Shown here in pieces: positions 6,246-10,533 of a DNA stretch of 10,533 nt. The position numbers and the translations under genes are program-made. The notes beneath the pieces are model-generated. The model made no database searches. It was not told the DNA's origin and was given only the letters and a program-made list of their open reading frames with translations. The number at the start of each line of letters is the position of its first letter. Positions within the stretch are counted from its first letter, which is position 1. The DNA is from an uncultured Mailhella sp. (GTDB lineage Bacteria; Desulfobacterota; Desulfovibrionia; Desulfovibrionales; Desulfovibrionaceae): NCBI GenBank assembly GCA_905192935.1, contig CAJJMX010000045.1, positions 1 to 10,533 of the forward strand. Direction: 5' to 3'.

Positions 6246-7235
6246 TCAGAGAAGATGGGCACGCAGATCGGCGCCGTCGCGGGGAGAGAGAAGCGCGGGC
6301 GCGATGTCGAACACCGTTCTTGCGCCGGTTTCGCCCTTCTGGGACAGCTTGTAGGCGGCACGGGCATAGGCGGCGAGAACGCTGGAGGTGAACTCGGGGT
6401 TGGAACCGAGCTTCAGGGAATATTCAATGACGTGCTTGGTTTCGCCGTGCTGACCGGTGCTGCCGGTACGGATGACGAAGCCGCCGTGGGGAATTCCCTT
6501 ATGGTCTCTGTCGAGCTCTTCCTGCGTGATGAAGGTCACCGTGGTGTCGTACTCGTCGAAGTAGTTGGGCATGGTCTTGATTTCATGCTCAATGGCGGCC
6601 TTGTCCGCGCCTTCGGCGGCCACGACATAACATTCGCGGGTATGCTTCTGACGGGTGGTGAGCTCGGGATTGCTGCCGCTGCGCACGGCTTCCATGGCCG
6701 CAGGAACGGGAACGGTGTACTGACGGGCATCGAGCACACCCTTGATGCGGCGGATGGCGTCGGAATGGCCCTGGCTCACGCCGCGGCCCCAGAAGGTATA
6801 GTCATGGCCGTCAGGCAGAATGCAGTTGGCGTACAGACGGTTCAGCGAGAACATTCCGGGGTCCCAGCCGACGGAAATGATGCCTATGGTTCCGGCCTTG
6901 CGGGCGGCTTCGTCCACGGCGTCGAAATGCGCGGGAATATGCGCATGGGTGTCGAAACTGTCCACCACGTTGAACATGGCGGCCAGAGCCGGAGTCTGCT
7001 CGGGCAGGTCGGTCGCGCTGCCGCCGCAGAGAATCATGACGTCGATGCGGCCCTTCCAGTCAGCCACGTCGGCAAGACGACATACCGGAACGCCTTCGGT
7101 AAGAATCTTGAGCGTGGAAGGATCACGACGGGTGAACACCGCCGCAAGTTCCTGGTCGGGATTGGCTGCCACGGCCAGTTCAACGCCACGGCCGAGGTTG
7201 CCGTAGCCTACAATGCCGATTCTGATCTTGGACAT
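6246..7235 (-). CDS. ddh: meso-Diaminopimelate D-dehydrogenase
   Basis: This 329-residue NADP-dependent enzyme (EC 1.4.1.16) makes meso-2,6-diaminopimelate from tetrahydrodipicolinate, ammonia and NADPH in one step. It thereby bypasses the acylated or aminotransferase branches of lysine and peptidoglycan-precursor synthesis. The Rossmann fingerprint is IGIVGYGNLG (6-15). Family blocks as in Corynebacterium glutamicum Ddh (320 residues) are CGGSATDLPEQTP (70-82), VDSFDTHAHIP (91-101), SVGWDPGMFSLNR (121-133), FWGRGVSQGHSDAIRRI (148-164), MPNYFDEY (222-229), PHGGFVI (249-255) and NPEFTSS (279-285). I chose ATG 7235 because GGAG lies eight bases upstream and the Rossmann strand begins at once. 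The longer frame from 7358 would translate the promoter. The gene has its own promoter and tandem terminators, so it is a single-gene unit. The family is patchily distributed among bacteria, so transfer is possible but not shown here. Confidence 0.96.
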   Translation of the reverse strand: MSKIRIGIVGYGNLGRGVELAVAANPDQELAAVFTRRDPSTLKILTEGVPVCRLADVADWKGRIDVMILCGGSATDLPEQTPALAAMFNVVDSFDTHAHIPAHFDAVDEAARKAGTIGIISVGWDPGMFSLNRLYANCILPDGHDYTFWGRGVSQGHSDAIRRIKGVLDARQYTVPVPAAMEAVRSGSNPELTTRQKHTRECYVVAAEGADKAAIEHEIKTMPNYFDEYDTTVTFITQEELDRDHKGIPHGGFVIRTGSTGQHGETKHVIEYSLKLGSNPEFTSSVLAAYARAAYKLSQKGETGARTVFDIAPALLSPRDGADLRAHLL

Positions 7236-7275
7236 AAGAAGAACTCCGAAATGAAGATGTCGTTGATTTTTCTGA

Positions 7276-7303
7276 AAGATAAAAAAATACCCCGGAAAGT
7301 CAA
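7276..7303 (-). promoter_or_regulatory. Sigma70-type promoter of ddh
   Basis: On the minus strand, TTGACT (7303-7298) is followed 16 bases later by TATCTT (7281-7276). Five and four of six consensus bases match. Transcription would start near 7269, giving a leader of about 35 bases that includes the GGAG ribosome site. Confidence 0.6.
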
Positions 7304-7573
7304 GAAAGATGACATTTTTGGAAAGTCTTGTACCATATCGATATTTTTTTGTTATCATTATTACATTTTTGTAAATAAATAAAAAATATCAATCATATGT
7401 CCTTTTTCTTAGTTCTTTATGACCATTAAAAATGCCGATAAACATTCTTTTTTACATGGACAGACAGGTACTCAATACGATATTCACAGTACAAAAGAAA
7501 GAAAATTATCGCGGTATGCATAATGAATTCATTTTTTCTGCATGACGACATGCTCTCAGAAAAAGCGCCATAC

Positions 7574-7602
7574 TTGATATTTTAATAACTTGTTGATTTA
7601 AT
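7574..7602 (+). promoter_or_regulatory. Probable promoter of the methyltransferase gene
   Basis: TTGATA (7574-7579) and TTTAAT (7597-7602) are separated by exactly 17 bases. Transcription would start near 7609, leaving a leader of about 125 bases. Because the region is AT-rich, chance matches are more likely than at the ppdK promoter. Confidence 0.5.
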
Positions 7603-7622
7603 TTTTCATGTATTTTTCGGAG

Positions 7623-7723
7623 CGGAACAGGAGGTCGCCGTTCCGGCAGTTCGCTTATGTATCACAGGGAACAGACCGAAACCAAAGACTTTTCTGTTTC
7701 GCCGAAGCCCCCGAACTTTTTTT
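7623..7723 (+). promoter_or_regulatory. Structured leader of the methyltransferase gene, possible attenuator
   Basis: CGGAAC (7623-7628) pairs with GTTCCG (7640-7645), placing a strong Shine-Dalgarno-like AGGAGGT (7629-7635) in the loop with no start codon at a usable distance. Downstream, CGAAAC (7677-7682) pairs with GTTTCG (7696-7701). That same GTTTCG can instead pair, with one bulge, with CGAAC (7712-7716), which is followed by seven T (7717-7723). The two pairings exclude each other, like an antiterminator and terminator. The terminator stem is short, so this is tentative. Confidence 0.3.
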
Positions 7724-7735
7724 ACAGGACAAGCC

Positions 7736-8290
7736 ATGCTCTACTCTTCCCGATATGACTCACCCGTCGGCCCTCTTACGCTTGTCGGAGACGGCGTCCA
7801 CCTCGTCGGTCTCTGGATGGACGGTCAGAAATACTTTCAGAGCACGCTCAAGGAAACGCCCCGTCCCTGCGGTGATCTGCCCGTTCTTGCTCTGGCGGCA
7901 CGCTGGCTCGACCGGTATTTCTCCGGCCGTCGCCCCTCCCCCTGCGAACTGCCCCTTGCTCCGGCAGGAAGTCCGTTCCGGCAGTTCATCTGGAAGGCGC
8001 TGTGCCGTATTCCCTGCGGCGAAGTCGTCACCTACAAAGAGCTCGCCGCTCTTGCCTCCGAAGCCTTTCACAGACCGCACATGTCGGCCCAGGCCGTAGG
8101 CGGTGCCGTGGGGCACAATCCCATTTCCATCATCATTCCCTGCCATCGCGTGGTGGGAACCGACGGCAGTCTTACCGGATACGCCGGAGGCCTCGACAAA
8201 AAGATCCGTCTGCTGAAGCTCGAAGGCGTGGACACGGACAAATTCCACCTTCCCGCTCAGGTCCGTTCCCGGCGCTCGGCCAAGCTCTGA
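7736..8290 (+). CDS. ogt: Methylated-DNA--protein-cysteine S-methyltransferase
   Basis: This 184-residue suicide DNA-repair protein takes the alkyl group from O6-methylguanine (and O4-methylthymine) onto its own cysteine (EC 2.1.1.63). The active-site nucleophile is C136 in IIIPCHRVVG. Other family features are the N-terminal YDSPVGPLTL strand, FRQFIWKALCRIPCGEVVTYKELA of the helix-turn-helix domain (81-104), GHNPIS before the PCHRV loop, and GYAGGLDKKIRLLKLEG (148-164). AGGA lies about six bases before ATG 7736, and the fold starts directly after it. In the recognition helix the motif is MSAQAVGGA (116-124), with Q119 where human AGT and E. coli Ogt have the arginine finger. No Ada-type zinc or AraC domain is attached, so Ogt-like is the best name. 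It is divergent from ddh with a long leader and no obvious terminator of its own. Confidence 0.94.
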   Translation: MLYSSRYDSPVGPLTLVGDGVHLVGLWMDGQKYFQSTLKETPRPCGDLPVLALAARWLDRYFSGRRPSPCELPLAPAGSPFRQFIWKALCRIPCGEVVTYKELAALASEAFHRPHMSAQAVGGAVGHNPISIIIPCHRVVGTDGSLTGYAGGLDKKIRLLKLEGVDTDKFHLPAQVRSRRSAKL

Positions 8291-8459
8291 CATCCGTCAT
8301 CACGGGCATCCTGGAAGAGAAGGTGCCAGAAAAAGCCGACGCGGAAACTGAACCGGAGAAAACGGCCGGTCCCGACGCTCCCAGGGCACATTTCTCCAAG
8401 AAGACAGCGCTGGCGCGGCATTCCTTCCCCCGTCGACGACAAGCAACAACGATCCGGAC

Positions 8460-8501
8460 AAAAAAAAGGCCGCCCGATGCCCCGGCATCGGCACGACCTT
8501 T
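8460..8501 (-). terminator. Intrinsic terminator of the livG-livF-peptidase operon
   Basis: Read on the minus strand, CCGATGCC (8491-8484) pairs perfectly with GGCATCGG (8481-8474). An outer AAAGG/CCTTT pairing (8501-8497 with 8469-8465) extends the stem into a run of T (8467-8460). It starts 33 bases past the peptidase stop codon. In the plus direction the T tract is interrupted, so it would serve the methyltransferase gene only weakly. Confidence 0.88.
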
Positions 8502-8533
8502 CTCCTCCCGCCAAAGCAGGAGATCTTTCGGCA

Positions 8534-9667
8534 TTACAGAGAATACCAGTCTCTGATAAGTTCCCGGCAGATATTCTCCATGAATTCTATCTGCGAGACC
8601 GGACAGGCCTCATCCACCTGATGGGCCATGGAGCTGTCTCCGGGACCGAAGATGACCACGGGCACATCGGGCAGTCTGGTCCTCACGGCGGCGGCATCGG
8701 TGAAGAACTGCACGGTAGCCACCTGCGCCTTCCGTCCGGAGAGCTTTTCATACAACCCATACACCTTCTTCATCCAGGGATGTTCCGGGTCCGTCCACAC
8801 CGGCGGGATGTCCAGTGTGGTTTCCATGGCTATGCCGTCCCCGCACAGCGCCCGTATTTCTTCACGCAGCTTTTCATGGTCCATGCCGGGCACCGTGCGT
8901 ATGTCCATGGTCAGCATGGCAGAATCCGGTACGGAATTGCTGTTCAGGCCGGAATGAAGCGTGGAGAGCACCGACGTTCCCCTGCCCAGGAAGGGGTGGG
9001 AACCGACGGGAGCAAAATCCAGAAGACGCACCGCAGCAGGGAGCATTTTGGCAAGCGCACTGTCGCCTTCTTCAGGCATGGACGCATGGGAGGTGCGTCC
9101 GGAAGAAGACAAATTGAGCCATAAGGCGCCCTTGTGTCCGGCAAGGGGACGCGCTCCCGTAGGCTCTCCCACAAGCAGGGCGGCAATATTGCGAAATTCC
9201 TTCTCGGGCATGTGGAAGGAGCCGAGACAGCCGCGTTCCTCACCGCCGTAGAGGTGAAGGACCAGATCCCTGTCCTTGATGCGGGGAGCCGCTTCCAGCA
9301 CTGCTGCCAGCATGACGGCGGCGCCGCTTTTCATGTCGCAGGAGCCCCGGCCGTACAGACAGCCGTCGATGACGGCTCCGGAAAAAGGCTCGTGCTTCCA
9401 CGGTTTCGTTCCCAGGGGGACCGTATCCACATGACCGGCCAGACAAAGGGCTCCGCCTTCGCATTCCGGATGAAGATGCGCCGACAGACTGCACTTGCCG
9501 GGATCCTTGTCATCATATCTGTCGAGGCAGACGGTAAAGCCCGCCTTTTCCAGCCATCCCGCCACCTCTTCAAGCATGGCAGCCTCGTTGCTGCCGCTCG
9601 TCACGGTGTCGCGGACGACCATCCACCGGGCCAGGCCCGTTCCACTGAAGTCTTTCATGAAGCTCAT
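8534..9667 (-). CDS. M20-family metallopeptidase/amidohydrolase (ArgE/DapE-like)
   Basis: This 377-residue cytoplasmic enzyme belongs to the dizinc M20 family (ArgE, DapE, CPG2). The metal and catalytic residues are in place: H79 and D81 in LAGHVDTVPLG, bridging D111 in YGRGSCDMKSG, catalytic base E143 and ligand E144 in GGEERG, E168 in LLVGEPTG, and the last ligand H349 in GDSSMAHQVDEA. H194 (GRTSHASMPEEGDSA) lies in the inserted dimerisation domain (about 173-285). It should remove an acyl group from, or cleave a dipeptide of, an amino-acid derivative; the exact substrate cannot be told. ATG 9667 overlaps the livF stop as ATGA, with GAAGAAGG just upstream, so translation is coupled. An alternative ATG at 9658 would cost three residues. 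Its place behind livF suggests it works on what the LIV transporter imports. Calling it dapE would overreach, and ddh already offers a DapE-free route nearby. Confidence 0.9.
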   Translation of the reverse strand: MSFMKDFSGTGLARWMVVRDTVTSGSNEAAMLEEVAGWLEKAGFTVCLDRYDDKDPGKCSLSAHLHPECEGGALCLAGHVDTVPLGTKPWKHEPFSGAVIDGCLYGRGSCDMKSGAAVMLAAVLEAAPRIKDRDLVLHLYGGEERGCLGSFHMPEKEFRNIAALLVGEPTGARPLAGHKGALWLNLSSSGRTSHASMPEEGDSALAKMLPAAVRLLDFAPVGSHPFLGRGTSVLSTLHSGLNSNSVPDSAMLTMDIRTVPGMDHEKLREEIRALCGDGIAMETTLDIPPVWTDPEHPWMKKVYGLYEKLSGRKAQVATVQFFTDAAAVRTRLPDVPVVIFGPGDSSMAHQVDEACPVSQIEFMENICRELIRDWYSL

Positions 9668-10383
9668 CCGAAATACGCCTTCTTCACTTCTTCGCTCTGT
9701 TTCAGCTCTTCCGCCGTTCCTTCGGCAACCACTCTGCCCTGTGCAAGCACATATCCATAATGGGCTATGGCCAGCGTCTGCCGGACGTTCTGTTCAACCA
9801 GGAATACGGCTATGCCGTCCTCGCATATCTTCCGTATGACGCGGAAGTTGTCGTTGACGAGTGCGGGAGAGAGCCCCAGGGAAGGTTCATCTATGACGAG
9901 CAGCTTCGGCTCATTCATGAGTCCGCGGCCTATGGACACCATGGCCTGCTCGCCGCCGGACATGGTTCCTGCAAACTGCTCACGCCTCTCCAGAAGGCGG
10001 GGGAATATGCGATACACCCTCTCCAGACGCTGACGGATCTTGTCCCTGTCCTTTTCCATGTAGGCGCCCATGAGAAGGTTTTCCTCCACGGTCATCTTGG
10101 AGAAGATACGTCTTCCTTCGGGAATGCAGCTTATGCCCCGAGCCGCTATCTTGTGCGGCGGCAGACCGGAAATCTCCATGCCGTTGAACACCACGCTGCC
10201 CTTCCTCGGAGGAGTCAGTCCCAGTATGGCCCTGAGAAGCGTGGTCTTGCCCGCGCCGTTGGCGCCCAGAAGACCGGTGATGCGTCCCGCGCAGATTTCC
10301 ATGTTCACGCCGCAGATAACGTCGGCCTTGCCGTAGGCCACAAAAAGATTCTCGATTCTCAGAGGGGAAAAAGCAACAGCCAT
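9664..10383 (-). CDS. livF: Branched-chain amino acid-type ABC transporter ATP-binding protein LivF
   Basis: This 239-residue cytoplasmic ATPase is the second ATP-binding subunit of a HAAT/LIV importer. Walker A is GANGAGKTT (40-48). The Q-loop region has the LivF-typical IPEGRRIF (87-94) with TVEENLLMGAY after it. The ABC signature is MSGGEQA (141-147), where LivF proteins usually have LSGGEQQ. Walker B is LLVIDEP (161-167) followed by SLGLSP. The switch segment reads FLVEQNV, with Q rather than H, as is normal for LivF and unlike LivG. The length is typical (about 235). ATG 10383 abuts the livG stop codon, and GGAGG sits eight bases upstream inside livG. The 3' end overlaps the peptidase start by four bases. 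The livH, livM and binding-protein genes are not in the window; the substrate may be amino acids, amides, urea or similar. Confidence 0.95.
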   Translation of the reverse strand: MAVAFSPLRIENLFVAYGKADVICGVNMEICAGRITGLLGANGAGKTTLLRAILGLTPPRKGSVVFNGMEISGLPPHKIAARGISCIPEGRRIFSKMTVEENLLMGAYMEKDRDKIRQRLERVYRIFPRLLERREQFAGTMSGGEQAMVSIGRGLMNEPKLLVIDEPSLGLSPALVNDNFRVIRKICEDGIAVFLVEQNVRQTLAIAHYGYVLAQGRVVAEGTAEELKQSEEVKKAYFG

Positions 10384-10533
10384 CTATGCCACCTCCGTTC
10401 CAAGATAGGCCTGCTGCACCACAGGGTTGGACGTTACCTCGTCATAGCTTCCCTCACAGAGCTTGCTGCCGAAGTTCAGCACGATGCAGCGGGAAGAGAT
10501 GCGCTTGATGACGCTCATCTCGTGCTCTATGAG
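10384..10533 (-). CDS. livG: ABC transporter ATP-binding protein LivG, C-terminal fragment (5' end outside window)
   Basis: Only the last 49 residues lie inside the window, ending at TAG (10386-10384). The fragment begins LIEHEMSVIKRISSRC, the H-switch region of LivG-type ATPases. It continues with VLNFGSKLCEGSYDEV and ends VVQQAYLGTEVA, which follows the usual LivG ending of EGTPEEV...NPxVxxAYLG. The histidine in LIEHEM separates it from LivF, which has Q there. No base separates its stop codon from the livF start, so the two are in one operon. Walker A, signature and Walker B lie beyond the window. Confidence 0.9.
   Translation of the reverse strand, partial: LIEHEMSVIKRISSRCIVLNFGSKLCEGSYDEVTSNPVVQQAYLGTEVA

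Larger units (their letters stand above)
7236..7735. other. AT-rich divergent intergenic region, ddh to methyltransferase
   Basis: These 500 bases hold no credible gene. From about 7240 to 7615 the composition falls sharply: only 12 of 60 bases in 7321-7380 and 15 of 60 in 7381-7440 are G or C, against GC-rich genes on both sides. Promoters point both ways (7276-7303 minus; 7574-7602 plus). Palindromes include ATATCGATAT (7335-7344), TATGCATA (7515-7522), AATGAATTCATT (7522-7533) and GCATG-N4-CATGC (7540-7553). ACATTTTTG occurs twice (7312-7320, 7363-7371). On the minus strand ATAATGATAA resembles half of a Fur box, but such matches are easy to find in AT-rich DNA. Confidence 0.6.

Noticed and set aside
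5783..6391. Several 70-155 codon frames in the gap between ppdK and ddh
   Set aside because: Composition is Arg/Pro/Ser-rich, no good ribosome sites, no motifs, and they overlap terminators or the ddh 3' end.
7236..7358. 41-residue N-terminal extension of ddh from ATG 7358
   Set aside because: It would translate the AT-rich promoter. GGAG and the Rossmann strand both place the start at 7235.
7350..7371. Fur-box-like ATAATGATAA on the minus strand
   Set aside because: Only half of the 19-bp Fur consensus is present and the area is AT-rich, so chance explains it well enough.
6255..7382. 375-codon open frame antisense to ddh, running into the AT-rich region
   Set aside because: Codon-aligned shadow of ddh. 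The last part translates the promoter region, and there is no ribosome site.
8534..9667. Naming the M20 enzyme dapE because ddh is nearby
   Set aside because: The ArgE/DapE family is broad, this gene is coupled to livF rather than to lysine genes, and a Ddh pathway does not need succinyl-DAP desuccinylase.

Overview
The window is ordinary, GC-rich chromosomal bacterial DNA. It carries eight protein genes; two run off the ends, and one gene-start junction is strikingly AT-rich. The gene set (alanine aminotransferase, pyruvate phosphate dikinase, meso-diaminopimelate dehydrogenase, a LIV-type ABC transporter, and an ArsP-type permease with a mini-thioredoxin) suggests an anaerobic, Gram-negative-type, diaminopimelate-containing bacterium. 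My best guess is Desulfovibrionaceae (Bilophila, Mailhella or Desulfovibrio-like). That is an inference from gene content and base composition, not something the sequence proves.

Layout. Bases 1-993 (+) hold the 3' half of an ArsP/UPF0718-type membrane permease and an 82-residue CxxC thioredoxin-like protein. A G/C-rich hairpin element lies between them. A bidirectional terminator (1056-1121) separates this pair from the convergent alaA-type alanine aminotransferase (1173-2387, -). About 600 non-coding bases then lead to the divergent pyruvate phosphate dikinase gene ppdK (2989-5637, +), which has a clear sigma70-type promoter and Shine-Dalgarno site. Bases 5638-6245 hold no credible gene. 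They contain many short stem-loops and two strong minus-strand terminators. Next is meso-diaminopimelate dehydrogenase ddh (6246-7235, -). An AT-rich divergent intergenic region of 500 bases follows, with a promoter facing each way. Then comes an O6-methylguanine-DNA methyltransferase gene (7736-8290, +). The right end (8534-10533, -) is a tight operon, livG-livF-M20 peptidase, ending in a strong terminator.

How the genes fit together. AlaA makes or consumes pyruvate by exchange with alanine, and PpdK interconverts pyruvate and PEP, so this divergent pair sits on the pyruvate node. Ddh provides one-step reductive amination to meso-diaminopimelate for peptidoglycan and lysine. The LIV ATPases, with a translationally coupled M20 amidohydrolase, suggest uptake followed by intracellular deacylation or hydrolysis of an amino-acid derivative or peptide. 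The permease-thioredoxin pair suggests thiol-linked metal or metalloid handling.

I found no CRISPR array, insertion sequence, tRNA, rRNA or recognisable riboswitch class. No clearly new multi-gene system is visible. The best leads are the structured gene-free stretch 5713-6130, the AT-rich ddh/methyltransferase junction with its palindromes and possible leader attenuator, and the LivF-coupled peptidase.
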